DNA of 64,000 nt, from positions 6,560,782-6,624,781 of the forward strand of contig NC_134016.1 of the NCBI RefSeq assembly GCF_040712315.1, given 5' to 3'. Below the pieces are notes generated by a model. It did not search any database. It saw only the letters and a list, made by a program, of their open reading frames with translations, and was not told the DNA's origin. Position numbers and translations under genes: made by a program. Position 1 is the first letter of the stretch. Each line of letters opens with the position of its first letter. This document shows positions 12,777-24,115 of the stretch, piece by piece. The stretch comes from Castanea sativa. Its lineage: Eukaryota > Streptophyta > Magnoliopsida > Fagales > Fagaceae.

Positions 12777-14278
12777 TTGCTGTTACTCCGAAATCGGTTC
12801 AGTAATGTCTAATACTTTGTGAATTTTTATGTTGTGTATTTAGAATTTGGTTGAAACTTTTTGCTCATGGAATATTATTGAGTTCAATTTTCATTACTCA
12901 GACTTAAAAGGTTACAATTTTGTCCTTTGGGGAAAAAAAACACTCAATTTTGTCATTTTGTCTATCTTCTGTTAAATTTATTCATAATTTTGTCTACTTT
13001 TTAATGCATTAAGTCAGCTCTTGGTTGGTTATGTATGAAATTTTTTTAATGGAAAATGGATTAAGGGTGAAACCGATACCTTTTTAAATTTTTAGGGGTG
13101 TAAGGCTTTTATTTATTTATATGTTTAAATTAGAGTTGTAAAATTAAAGTTTTTTTTATTTATTTTTAATTTGAGTGAAAGAATTAGAACTTGATTAAAT
13201 TTAAGAGACAAAAGGTGTATTATATATTTATATCCTTAAATTTTTCATTAATAGATAACAACTGAAGTTCTAACAAAATCTCTGGTGAAGCAGTTGACAA
13301 AAACATTAAACAGGAAGATTTAGAATGTCAATGCAAGTTTAAGTTAATTACCATTAAAATTTCTCACTAATAATTGTATGTTTTTTCTCAAGAGGCCGTT
13401 TGGATAAGGGTTTTCGGGCATAAAAAAGTGCGGTTTGATAAAAAGAAAAAGAAAAAAGATGCACAATCGTTTAGAGAAGTTTTAGCTAATCATGCCAATT
13501 GACCTCAGTCAACTTTGGTCTTTAATTCTTCACTTGTTGGTTTGCCTCCAAACCTCAAGTAACCATATTCTTTATTTATTTTCCCTGAATCTTTTCCTTT
13601 GTTGTATGAGCTTATGTGATTAATTTTTTTATTTGTTTCTAGTGTTTGTAATTCCCAAATGGCTTGGTAGGCAGTGGTGTATCACATCTGGATCCAAAGG
13701 AATAATAGGGCACATAATGGGGTAGTTAAAACCAAAATCATAACCCAAAATCAACCCAACTACCACCTGTAGTTATAAACACAACCAAATTCAGCCCACA
13801 ACCACTGAGAGAGAGAGAGAGAGAGTGTTAGAATAAAATAAAGTAAAAAAAATGTTTAGCATTTCTGTTGTACCCTTCTTTAGAGTATTCACATTCGGTC
13901 TTGTATATAGCATATGTTGCTATATTTTAGCATCAAAAAGCCTATTACCCGGTCTTCTACTGCTAAAAATTTTTACAATTGTGTTACAATACCATTCTAT
14001 TTTTATGATGGTACTGTAGCAACGCTCTAAACATTTATATTATATTTTATTCCCAAAAGTATCTGTCTCTTTATATTATTTGAAATAATTAAAAGACTCC
14101 CAGACGAGTTTTTCAAATATAATATAATTAAAATATTCTTTTAATTATTTCAAATAAGCAGATAATGATCCATGTTCTCAAGCACATTGATATCAGCCAA
14201 AGTTTCGGTTCTAAAACCACAACTTTCATTCTGCGTTATTATCAGTTTATTACTTGTTACGTAGTTACACCGCTTACA
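12777..14278. other. Intergenic stretch
   Basis: 3' flank of the coiled-coil gene and downstream flank of the first kinase copy. It is AT-rich, with a short (GA)n run at 13807-13825 and a GGCCGTTTGGATAAG motif at 13396 that resembles a MITE end without a clear partner. I see no gene. Confidence 0.6.
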
Positions 14279-14712
14279 CCGAGGCACCAAAGTTCTATTC
14301 AAAAGTTCCAAGCGATGGAGCGCCAAAGTGAAGCTCACTTAATATTTGAGAACAAAATTTGGAAGCAACATTAGTTAATATCTTCATAATCTTTTTTATT
14401 TTGGTTAGACATGCAGCACTATATGATGCAATCGGAACTGTCATGTGTGAACCAGAGCATGATACCAAAATTTCATATCAAAATTGGATAAAACTGACCA
14501 AGAAAAGTCTGAGTCACACACATGGGCTCCCAATATCTAAGCAAAGGAGAACCAAAACTGGCGTACTTACAATTGGCAGAGGGAAATTGCAAGCAGCATT
14601 AGCAGATAAATTGAAAATACAGAGAGCCTAATAAATCTAGCCAAAAAACTAAATACATAGATACCCTTAAGCCAATTTTATCTGGCAAGTAATATAGACA
14701 ATCTTTGGAGCA

Positions 14713-17265
14713 TTACCTGGGACCTGAGAGCTGTTGTGAAGAGATGGAAGACAATGAGTTATATGTAGCAATTGCAGCACCATTCGTAGTAGGCCCTTGC
14801 ATTGTTGCTGTCTCGGTGAATCTCTGGCCGTAGGCTCGCAAGAAATTTAGTGACTTGACCCTCGGCTCGCTCAAAGCCAATCCACCTTCCAACATGCCAA
14901 CAACGTTAGCCATAGTTGGCCGCAGTGCTGGATCATGGTGCAAACAACACAAGGCAATCCGCACTAGCTTCTCAATCTCTTCACTTGACACTCCTCCCTC
15001 TAACCTTGGATCTGCAAGCTCCAAATATCTTCTTCGCACATGCATTTCTAATGCAATTAGAGGGAAATATATTAGTCTTACTTCCGAGCCAGAAGAGTAT
15101 GAGGATACGCCATTTCCTTCGATATCATTTTCTGTAATGTGACTATATCTTTGTAATGTGCAATTCCTTCTGCCCCTTACAATCTCCAGTAAAACCATCC
15201 CATAACTATATACATCAACCTTGTTAGAAATAGCTGAACTTGTCAACCACTCCGGTGCAAGATAACCTTGAGTTCCTCTCATTGTAGTAAAAAAAGTGGA
15301 TTGTTCACGACTTATGAGCTTCGAAATCCCAAAATCGGAGATTTTCACTTGTAAATTGTCATGCAAGAGAATGTTCTCTGGCTTCGCATCACAGTGGATG
15401 ATCCTTTGCTCACATTCGCTATGCAGGTAAGCAAGTCCCCTAGCTGTTCCAAGTGTTATTTCCACTCTCTCTCCCCATTGTAAAACAGGACCATCACCAA
15501 AGAGTGTACTGTCCAATGAGCCTCTGTTCATACACTCAAGAACAAGAAAGCGCTGCTTCCCTTGTGCACAAATACCTGTCAATCTAACCAAATTGACATG
15601 GCGGATGTTCCCAATTATTGAAAACTCAGAATAAAACTCCTTCTTCCCTTGGATTCCCGAACTTGTAATCTTCTTCACTTCCACAATAGTTTGGTCTGTC
15701 AGAGTTCCTTTGTAAACAGTACCGAAGCCACCACGACCAATCTGGTTCTTGAAGTTCTCAGTAGCAGCTGCTAACTCTTCATAATCAAACCTTCTTGGAA
15801 AGCCTGGGATAGAGATCATCTCTAGCTCTGCAGATAATAACGAGTTACTCTGGCCTGGTTTTACAGTCTTGGTTTTAGAAAGCCTATTTTTCTTTAACCA
15901 AAGGATTGCAATGATTACAAAGGCTATTAGTATCAAGAATCCTATTAAAGGTAGCAATTGGGAAGTTATGTTTCTGATTTTTGTTAGACCCAAATGGGTT
16001 TCCATGAGAAGAACCAACCAAAACTTTGACATAACCCAAACGCTCTTTATTGTGATCTGTCAAAATGAAAGAACCTAAATGATTTTCAAGAAGATAACAA
16101 GAACCAACAGAGTTTCCATGGAAAAAGCCCAAACAAGAACAACTTTGAGAGCATAAATCTTGTCAAACCGACAACGTCACATTATTTTTCACGGGTTCCC
16201 TGAAATTATTAGCAAAATAGTCCATACCAGGGCCGAATTTTAGATAGGAAACAGAGGAATTCAATTGACTGTCATTTCTAGCTGCAGTACAAGCTGAAGG
16301 CAGAGAAAGCGAACTATTCACTGGCATGCAATCACCATTGGCTTGATAAATGAATCCTGGTAAACAAGAACAAATTCCACCCAGAGGTTTTCTTCTGCAC
16401 AATCCAATTACTTTGCAATTGAGAGGAAGATCACAATACTCAAATGGTCCTGCAAATTTTGACCCCCATGTATCGCTGACGATGCTAAATCTGCCACCGC
16501 CACCCAACTTACCTCTCCTAAAACTTGATGAGCCATTCAAAACTACTTGAACAACCGTGGAATTATCACTTGCTAGCAAATACAAACCTGTACCATTCAT
16601 CACCATCAACGATACGGCCTTGTTAGAGTTCCTGACAGCCTCTGGATCCATGGACAATTTCCAATAATTCATCTTATTCCATTGCAGCACCATATCAAAG
16701 TCAGTAACTTCAAGTCAATAATCACCTACCGACATGTCCTCGTTATGTCACAGCGCTTTGCAATGATTTTCCAATAGGAATTCTCTGTCCCATGACAATA
16801 GTGTCCCACAACGTATTGTTTCCTGCATCAACTAAAACGAGATTTCCTGTCTCTGAAAGCTGCATAGCAGAAATATCAGAATTGAATTGCGGGGTTGACC
16901 AGTTTGGGTTGTGACTGTGAGGCCGTTGACAGTTAGTGACAACTGGTCAGAGCTTGACATGGTCTGTTGCGGTTGGCTGACCAGATTATGGTGTCGGTGG
17001 CACTGTGGACGATAGAGAAATAATATTTTGAGGAGGGCGGCATGGCGTCAATTGTGGCTTTGAAAGTACCATTTTGAGAGCGTAAGAAAGCGCCACTGGT
17101 GTCGTTGAATTGGAAGTAGGAGGCTGTGAAATCGGGGCTGATTGAGTGGGTGGAAATGGAGGCTAAGAAAGTAAAACTTGGAAGGAAAACGCAGCATATA
17201 AAGAAGAAGAATGAGAAAGAAGAGGTGGGTGTTTTGTTCTCCGGCTCTCCCATTTGGATGGTCAT
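14713..17265 (-). pseudogene. G-type lectin S-receptor-like Ser/Thr kinase, broken copy
   Basis: Closely matches the intact kinase at 21373-23955 over its whole length. The start MTIQMGEPENKTPTSS and signal-peptide-like FFFFICCVFLPSF are present at 17265-17170. The frame is lost at about 16966 (a 1-bp deletion after SANRN), and further indels and stops lie between about 16940 and 16700, including loss of the WESFDYPT block. TGA replaces Cys at 16163-16165 in the PAN region, and another shift falls near 16010. The 3' half, 14713-16032, is open for 439 codons: one membrane segment (FLILIAFVIIAILWL), a glycine loop GRGGFGTVYKG, a catalytic loop with Asp (HCDAKPENILL), and DFG. The residue before the ATP-binding Lys neighbourhood is altered (VEVKK where the intact copy has VAVKK), and the catalytic loop has Ala for Val. 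It cannot make the full receptor. Whether the kinase half is expressed is unknown. Confidence 0.85.
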
Positions 17266-17306
17266 CTCATCTCATCCCACCAAGGAACATGCAATCTTAC
17301 TGTGAC

Positions 17307-18184
17307 TGTTAAATATTAGCATTGATACACCATGTTGAAAGGATTACGTGATTCAGCCTAACGGCCTACATCTATGGAGGAAACCTTAAAAGGCTACATC
17401 AATAATATATTAGAGTGTAGTACAAATTCTGTATTACAATGAACCATAACATGTGTATATATAGTAAACTAAATTCTAGACTAATAGACTTCTAGTATAA
17501 GTAGAAGATTTGGCTTGCACATAAAATAGAATTAGGCTTGGGCTTTTACTAATGGGCTAATATATCTCTAACACCCCTTCTCAAATTCAAGGTGGAAGTT
17601 TGATAAAACTTTGAGATTTGATAAGGTTGAGAAGATCCCTTAAATGAAGTTTGGCTCTGTGACGGTGGTTTGAGGAAGGAAATGGTCTTGCAGTGTTAAT
17701 GTGACTTCTATCGGTGGTATGACTATACCGAAGAGATTTGACGGCAGCAGTGGGAAGCCAAAGAAGATGAATGCAGCGAAGAAACACCGAGGAAGACAAA
17801 GATTACTCTTAATACACCGTAAAGACAGAATAATGGTCATAGGAAGGTGGCTCTAATACCATGTTAAATATTAGCATTGATACACCATGTTGAATATGCT
17901 AATATGGATGCGGAAGCGAAAGTATAAAATATAGAATACAATAACACATGACGGTTACGTGCTTCAACCTAACAGCCTACATCCGCGGAGGAAACCCTAA
18001 AGGACTACATCAATAATATATTAAAATGTAGTACAAATCTTGTATTACAATTAACCATAATATGTGTATATATAGTAGACTAAACCCTAGATTAATAGAC
18101 TTCTAGTACAAGTAAAAGACTTGGCTTGCACATAAAGTAGAGTTAGGCTTGGACTTTTACTAATGGGCTGGTATATCTCTAACA
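17307..18184 (-). mobile_element. TRIM-like miniature LTR retrotransposon
   Basis: Two direct repeats, 17307-17573 (267 bp) and 17862-18184 (323 bp), both begin TGTTAAATATTAGC and end ATCTCTAACA on the plus strand. The shorter lacks about 60 bp internally. A perfect 5-bp target duplication GTGAC flanks the element at 17302-17306 and 18185-18189. Read on the minus strand, TGGTATTAGAGCC follows the 5' LTR directly at 17861, a near match to the initiator tRNA-Met primer-binding site, and the purine run GAGAAGGGG precedes the 3' LTR. The 288-bp interior has no gag or pol. Total length of 878 bp fits a TRIM. It sits 37 bp upstream of the start codon of the broken kinase copy. Confidence 0.9.
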
Positions 18185-18404
18185 GTGACAATTGTGTTGG
18201 CTGTGAACTTAGAACTGTTGGGGAAAAAACTCATCTCATCTCTCTACTAACACATTTAACTTTTGTTATTTGTAATTGATATTTCCGCACGAAATGAAAG
18301 TTGAAAGAAGAAGAATGGGTTCAGAATGCGTCTAACTTTAACTTTTGACCAAACGTTCACCTTTAGACTTAAAAGAAGAACTAAACCACGTTTCTTTCGA
18401 TCAT

Positions 18405-18606
18405 GGGTCTGTTTGGGAACAACTTATTTAGTAGATTGAAAATTTTTTGCTGAAAGTATTGTAAATAAAGCTAAAAGGTAGCTAAAATAATATAGTAAGA
18501 CTTATGAATTGTACCAAAAAGTGCAATGAAACCCATGAATGATAGCAAAAATAAGCTGAATAGTAGAAAAAATTGACTTTTTAAGTTAATGCTAAACGCA
18601 ACCTAA
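18405..18606. mobile_element. Short MITE, GGGTCTGTTTGG ends
   Basis: Begins GGGTCTGTTTGGGAACAACT and ends with AATGCTAAACGCAACCTAA, an imperfect inverted repeat of the start. The interior (CTGAAAGTATTGTAAATAAAG, TAGTAAGACTTATGAATTG) matches the element at 38306-38513, so both belong to one dispersed non-autonomous family. Confidence 0.65.
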
Positions 18607-18985
18607 GTGGCTTAAGAGGTGTTGCACAGGACACAGTGTTTCAATAAACTAGTTGCGGACCCGCCTCATGCACGATTATTTTTTAAGAGTAATCTCATTA
18701 TTATTATTATTTTGCAATTGGACTAATTTAATTAAAAGTAATGCATTTCATAATCATATTTATTGTAACATAATTTTTTATTATTGTATAATTGTTTTAT
18801 TTAATTTTTGAAACCTTAATTCTAGGTTGACTAATTTGTACATCTCTAAGTCAATTGAACACATTTTGCATGTTACATATAAATCCTCTTTTCCATAAGG
18901 GTTGAAATAATATGGGAAATTTTTGTTTCTATGGAAGTTTTTCATTTTTAGAAGAATTGTTTCTATGGAAGTTAAAAATTAAAGT

Positions 18986-19362
18986 TCGTAATATATGATC
19001 CTTTATTGAACGGACCCTATCGCGGCCAAATCAAAAAATTGTTTTTATTCTCAATCCTAAAAACTTCTATAAAGAATTACAGGAAGAAATTTTTGGTAAA
19101 TAAAATTCATGGCGTACTTATTAGTACCAATAACACAGAATTTGACCAGAAAGTGGATTTATTTGATCGAAAATCATTAGGAAAAAAAATTACTTATTTA
19201 CTAAGTAAGGTTGCAGTAAAATCAACATCAAATTTTAATTTGAAAGGGATTTTTTTATTTCCATTTACTGAAAACAAACAAGTAAGAATTGATTCAAAAG
19301 ATCGAATAAAAATTTTAAAATTTTTATTCGATCAAGTTATATCTTGTCTTGATGTTGCCTAA
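18986..19362 (+). pseudogene. Plastid ycf1 (Tic214) fragment in nuclear DNA
   Basis: From GATCCTTTATTGAACGGACC onward the frame reads DPLLNGPYRGQIKK, then FSILKTSIKNYRKKF, VNKIHGVLIS and FDRKSLGKKITYL. I recognise this as the conserved internal part of plastid ycf1. The fragment is in frame for about 118 codons from the ATG at 19006, ending at TAA 19360-19362; the last dozen residues look non-homologous. Surrounding DNA is nuclear repeat sequence, so this is a nuclear plastid insertion. It diverges from the plastid sequence I would expect but has no internal stop. There is no sign of a transit peptide. Confidence 0.8.
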
Positions 19363-19889
19363 AAACTTTGGACATTCTCTTTCGATAATTGTGAAAATTT
19401 CAAGCAATAATTCAGAAGATAACTCATGTTATATACTCATGCTTTGATTGTGTAGTTATATGATGGATTTGGGTTGAACATTTTAAGTTGTTTAGGATAT
19501 TAAATATAGTGTTGTGTGTGATTTATGAAGTAGTGATTGTTGTATTAATTAACAATTGGGCTTGAGTGTTTTCTACACAAACCCACCAAAATACTATATC
19601 CCTAATTTTGGGAGAAAACTGGAGTGATTTTGTGGACATTTACATTTCTATCCCTGTAAACAAACGTTTAACTATCCATTAGGCCAACACCCACACACTT
19701 CTTTATCTTTATCTTTTTCTTTCCAATAACATGGTTTTGCCTCTCAAAATGTGTACATTTTTTTTATTTTTTTGTGTACCAGCAGCACAAAGTTCACCTA
19801 AATTGTTATTAACAAATAATTATATAATGATAAGGGTATTTTTGTCCTCCAGGAAATTTAGTTGTTCATTTGTCCTAAGCAATCCCGAC

Positions 19890-20175
19890 AAACGGGACAA
19901 TGAAGAACAAAATGGCAGTCATCTCTTGACGGGAGATTGGCAAGAGAGGGAAGACTAGGAAGAAAGCAATATCCCCAGCAGGCGAGACGGACTAAACAAC
20001 ACCGATCGTTTGTCAGAATTGGAGAGCAGCACAAAGCACGTGGTGTAGGACATGCAAATGATGAAGGAGACGATGGACATGATGATGAACACCATGAGGG
20101 GACAGGTATCCACCGATCTAGATGAGCTAGTCCAGTGGACTAACTCACCCTTCAGCGTAGATACCTGCATCACTT
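19890..20175 (+). mobile_element. Ty3/gypsy gag-like relic
   Basis: The plus-strand frame at 20052 reads MQMMKETMDMMMNTMRGQVS, then TDLDELVQWTNSPFSVDT. It resembles the segment just before the capsid domain of plant gypsy gag, where an acidic Leu-Asp-Asp-Leu block is followed by a D/N-SPF motif. Preceding text includes ESNIPSRRDGLNNTDRLSE in another frame. It is short, has no partners and is certainly non-functional. Confidence 0.4.
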
Positions 20176-20898
20176 CAATTTACAACTCTACATGTGCATG
20201 GCATTGGGCACTCCTACATGTCTCTCTCTCTTTCTCTTTGGTTGGGCTTCTATGCTTGAAATAGAATGGGTGATATGGCAATTTGGCTATGCCCAAGAGT
20301 ATTGCTCACTGTAATGTTCATCCATTTTTTTGCAAAATTTCAAACTCTAACTTTTTGATCCGTTTTATGTTTTTTTTTTTATAATTAAAATTTGTTTTTC
20401 AATAAGCAATTTTCTTTTACAACCATGCTAATATGTATATATAAAAACTTACACTTCATAGATGCCAAATTTTTTTAATAATAGCTTGAATAAAGCATGT
20501 TTTGAAAAAGGGTTTTACTAACCCTTAGGAGTATATATTAGTAAACCATTTAAACAAAAATTTTATGGAAAAAAAAAAAGTTACAAAAAGATAATTTTTT
20601 ATTAAATGTGATATATCTCAGCCGGTCTACCTACTTTTCTGGGATATATAACATAAATTCAAATAGGGGGCAGACCACCATTATGAGTGGAGAGTGTAGG
20701 ATCCACCCTACCGTGGTACAAAATACCACCTATTAAATAAACCGATCCGTTCATTAACAGTTTGGATTTTGATAGGTAAAAAAGTTCATTTATTTCTAAC
20801 AAATCTTATTTTGGAGCATGAATGATAACTGAGTTGGGTCTTGTTGGTCTTAAACGTGGATGATAATCACTGTATTTACAGTGATGATCACTTCAATC
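20176..20898. other. Intergenic stretch
   Basis: AT-rich spacer between the duplicated kinase blocks with T-runs and no supported gene. A short (CT)n run lies at 20221-20236. Confidence 0.6.
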
Positions 20899-21372
20899 TG
20901 AGGCACCAAAGTTCTATGATAAAGTTCGAACTTCGAAGCCATGGAGGGCCAGAAGTGATGCGCATTAATATTTGAGTACAAAATTTGGCAAGCAACAGGA
21001 GTTGATATTTTCACTATCTTTTTATTTTGGTTAGATGTGCAGCTCTATATGATGGAATCGGAACTGTCAAGTCAAGTGTTAACTTGTACAAAGGCCTAGC
21101 AGAACTCTCAACATTTAGCATAATATCAAATTTTCTTATCAAAATTGGATAAAACTGACCATGAAAAGTCTGAGTCACACACGGACTCTTAAGTATCTGA
21201 GAAAGGAGAACAAAAACTGGCGAATTTACAATTGGAAGAGGAAAATTGCAAGCAGCATTTGCAGATAAAATTATAACAGAGAAAGGATACAAAGACCAGC
21301 CAAAGATCTCAATTCTTATAGATCGTATTAGGCCAATTTTATCCGGTTAGTAATATAGACAATCTAGGAGCA

Positions 21373-23955
21373 CTACCTCGGACCTGAGATCTGTTGTGAA
21401 GAGATGTAAGACAATGAGTTGTATGTAGCAATTGTAGCACCATTAGAAGAAGGCCCTTCCATTGTTGCTGTCTCGGTGAATCTCTGGCCATAGGCTCGCA
21501 AGAACTTTAGTGACTCGATCCTTGGCTCACCCAAAGGCAATTCACCTTCCAACATGCCAACAACGTTAGCCATAGTTGGCCTCAGTTCTGGGTCTTGGTG
21601 TACACAACACAAGGCAATCCGCACTAGCTTCTCAACCTCTTCGCTTGCCACTCCTCCCTCTAACCTTGGGTCTGCAAGCTCCAAATACCTTCTTCGCTCA
21701 TGCATTTCTAGTGCAATTAGAGGGAAGTAATATAGACTGAATTCTGAACTAGAAGAGTATGAGGATAGGCCATTTCCTTCAATGTCATTATTTTCTGTAA
21801 TGTGGCCGCGTGTTTGTAATGAGCAATTTTTTCTTCCACTTACAATCTCCAGTAAAACCATTCCATAGCTATAAACATCAACCTTGTTTGAAATTGCTGC
21901 ACTTGTCAACCACTCTGGTGCAAGATAACCTCGAGTTCCTCTCATTGTAGTAAAAATAGTGGATTGTTCACGACTTATCAGCTTTGAAATCCCAAAATCT
22001 GATATTTTCACCAGTAAATTGTCATGCAGGAGAATGTTCTCTGGCTTCACATCACAGTGGATGATCCGGTGCTCACACCCGCTGTGCAAGTAAGCAAGTC
22101 CCCTTGCCGTTCCAAGTGCTATTTCCACTCTCTCTTGCCATTGTAAAACAGGACCATTACCGAAGAGTGTACTATCCAATGAACCTCTGTTCATGTACTC
22201 AAGAACAAGAAATCGCTGCCTCCCTCGTGCACAGAAACCTGTCAATCTAACCAAATTGACATGGTGGATCTTCCCAATTATTGAAATCTCAGTAAGAAAT
22301 TCTTTCTTCCCTTCTACTCCCGAACTTGTAATCTTCTTCACCGCCACAATAGTTTGGTCTGTCAGAGTACCTTTGTATACAGTACCAAAGCCACCACGAC
22401 CAATCTGGGTCTTGAAGTTCTGAGTAGCAGCTGCTAGCTCTTCATAATCAAACCTTCTTGGTATGCCTGGGATAGAGATCATTTGTAGCTCTGCTGATGA
22501 TGATGAGTTAAGCCGGGCTAGCTTTGCAGTTTTGGTCTTAGAAAGCCTATTTTTCCATAACCACTGGACTGCAAGGAATACAAAGACTATTAATAGTAAG
22601 AATCCTGTTGAAGGTAAAAGTACCAAACCGGCAATTGGGAAGTGATGTTTCCGATTTCCCTTTTGCTCAATTGGGTTTTGAGGAGGAAAGTTTCCCAAAA
22701 CTTTTATATACCCAAAACGATCATTCTCACTGTTAGCGGTGGAAATGAAAGAACCTAATTGGTTTTCAAGAAGGTAACAAGAACCAGAAGAATTTCTATG
22801 GATAACGGCCAGACAAGAACAATTTTGAGAACATAAATCTTGGCAAACTGATAAATTTATGTCATGTTTAGCAGGCTCCCTGAAATGATTAGCAAAATAG
22901 TCCATGTCTTGGCCCAGTCCCAGATAGGAAATCGAGGAATTCAGTTGACTGCCATTACTAGTTGCATTACAAGCTGAAGGCAGAGATAGTGAACTATCCA
23001 CTGGCATGCAACGATTGGTTTGACTACTGAATTTTGTTGGACAAGAACAATCTGCCATCAAACGGATTCTCGTGCACAATCCAATTTCTCCGCAAATGAA
23101 AGGAATATCACACTTTTCAACTGGTCCCGCAAATTCAAGCATCCATTTATTTCTCACAAACCTGCTTATGCTAAATCTGCCTTCAAAACCCAACTTACCT
23201 ATCCGAAATCCCGATGGACCAGTGAAAACTACCTGAATCACAACCTTGGATCCATCACTTGCTAGCAAATACAAACCAGTACCATTCATCAACATCAACG
23301 ATACTGCCCCATTGGAGTTTTTGTAAGCATTTGTATCCATGGACAATTTCCAATAAGTCATCCTATTCCATTGCAGCACGACATCACTGTCAGTAAGCTG
23401 AAGCAGATAATCACCAACCGATATATCCTCGCCTGTCACAGCGCTTTCCAATGATTTTCCAACTGGAATAGGCTGTCCCATGACAATGGTGTCCGTTGGA
23501 TAATCAAAACTCTCCCACAGCGTAACGTTTTTTGCATCAACCAACATGAGGTTTCCTGTCTCTAAAACCTGCATAGCAGAAACCTCAGAACTCAAAGGCG
23601 GGGTTGACCATAGAACTTTACCAGCCTGGTTTGTGATTGTGAGGCCGTTGGTAGTTAGTGACAACTTGTCAGAATTTGACATGGGTGCGTTACGGTTTGC
23701 AGACCAGATTGTGGTGTTGGAAGCAGTGTGGACGATGGAGAAGTAAAAGTATGAGGACAATGGTTTGGCATCAATTGTGGCTTTGAATGTGCCAGTTGGA
23801 GAGAGCAAGAAAGTGCCCGAGTAGTCGATGAATTGGATATTGGAGACACTGAAGTTGGGGCTGATCGAGTGGGTGGAGATGGGGCCTGAGAAGGAAAAAC
23901 TTGGGAGGAAAACGCAGCATATAAAGAAGAAGAAGAAAGAGAAAAGGCAGCCCAT
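21373..23955 (-). CDS. G-type lectin S-receptor-like serine/threonine-protein kinase (At5g35370-like)
   Basis: Intact single-exon frame of 860 codons. Order: a hydrophobic signal peptide (residues 1-23), a bulb-type lectin domain (about 30-155, with WSANRNAP and the WESFDYPTDT block), an S-locus glycoprotein region (about 195-320, Cys-rich near 282-316), a PAN-type region (about 370-420, SVCQDLCSQNCSCLAV), one transmembrane helix (about 440-467), then a cytosolic kinase (about 513-805). Kinase residues are complete: glycine loop GRGGFGTVYKG at 519-529, Lys540, HCDVKPEN with Asp635, DFG 653-655 and APE 679-681. It should be an active RD-less (Cys before Asp) plasma-membrane receptor kinase. 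Related proteins act in defence and stress signalling; ligand unknown. The upstream MGQ...-type sequence matching copy 1's start (near 24041) is out of frame here, so translation must begin at 23955. The C-terminal SGPR tail is shared with copy 1. Confidence 0.92.
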   Translation of the reverse strand: MGCLFSFFFFFICCVFLPSFSFSGPISTHSISPNFSVSNIQFIDYSGTFLLSPTGTFKATIDAKPLSSYFYFSIVHTASNTTIWSANRNAPMSNSDKLSLTTNGLTITNQAGKVLWSTPPLSSEVSAMQVLETGNLMLVDAKNVTLWESFDYPTDTIVMGQPIPVGKSLESAVTGEDISVGDYLLQLTDSDVVLQWNRMTYWKLSMDTNAYKNSNGAVSLMLMNGTGLYLLASDGSKVVIQVVFTGPSGFRIGKLGFEGRFSISRFVRNKWMLEFAGPVEKCDIPFICGEIGLCTRIRLMADCSCPTKFSSQTNRCMPVDSSLSLPSACNATSNGSQLNSSISYLGLGQDMDYFANHFREPAKHDINLSVCQDLCSQNCSCLAVIHRNSSGSCYLLENQLGSFISTANSENDRFGYIKVLGNFPPQNPIEQKGNRKHHFPIAGLVLLPSTGFLLLIVFVFLAVQWLWKNRLSKTKTAKLARLNSSSSAELQMISIPGIPRRFDYEELAAATQNFKTQIGRGGFGTVYKGTLTDQTIVAVKKITSSGVEGKKEFLTEISIIGKIHHVNLVRLTGFCARGRQRFLVLEYMNRGSLDSTLFGNGPVLQWQERVEIALGTARGLAYLHSGCEHRIIHCDVKPENILLHDNLLVKISDFGISKLISREQSTIFTTMRGTRGYLAPEWLTSAAISNKVDVYSYGMVLLEIVSGRKNCSLQTRGHITENNDIEGNGLSSYSSSSEFSLYYFPLIALEMHERRRYLELADPRLEGGVASEEVEKLVRIALCCVHQDPELRPTMANVVGMLEGELPLGEPRIESLKFLRAYGQRFTETATMEGPSSNGATIATYNSLSYISSQQISGPR

Positions 23956-24115
23956 TCAAGCAGAGAATATGTGGGTGTGCTTGCTCTAGTAAGAATGATA
24001 ATGGAGGTAGAAGAGGTGAGTGTTTTGATCTCGGGCTGCCCCATTTGGAAGGTAATCTCACGTAAAAACAAGCAATTCCACTGTAGGTCTGTGACATCAA
24101 TTTGTTGTCTTTACC

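Larger units (their letters stand above)
14279..24115. repeat. Tandem segmental duplication containing the receptor kinases
   Basis: The unit runs from a shared 3' flank (GAGGCACCAAAGTTCTAT at about 14280 and 20901, then similar sequence to the stop codon) through the kinase gene to a shared 5' flank. The 5' flank ends around GCAAT...CTGT...GTGAC at 17291-17306 and 24071-24095. Left copy is about 14279-18210 including the LTR element; right copy is about 20899-24115. The spacer of about 2.7 kb holds the plastid and gypsy fragments. Confidence 0.8.

Noticed and set aside
19731..19958. 75-codon plus-strand frame
   Set aside because: No recognisable domain or codon bias, low-complexity Phe run, and partly overlapped by gypsy-like sequence.
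22193..23746. Several plus-strand frames of 60-81 codons
   Set aside because: Shadows of the 860-codon kinase on the opposite strand.
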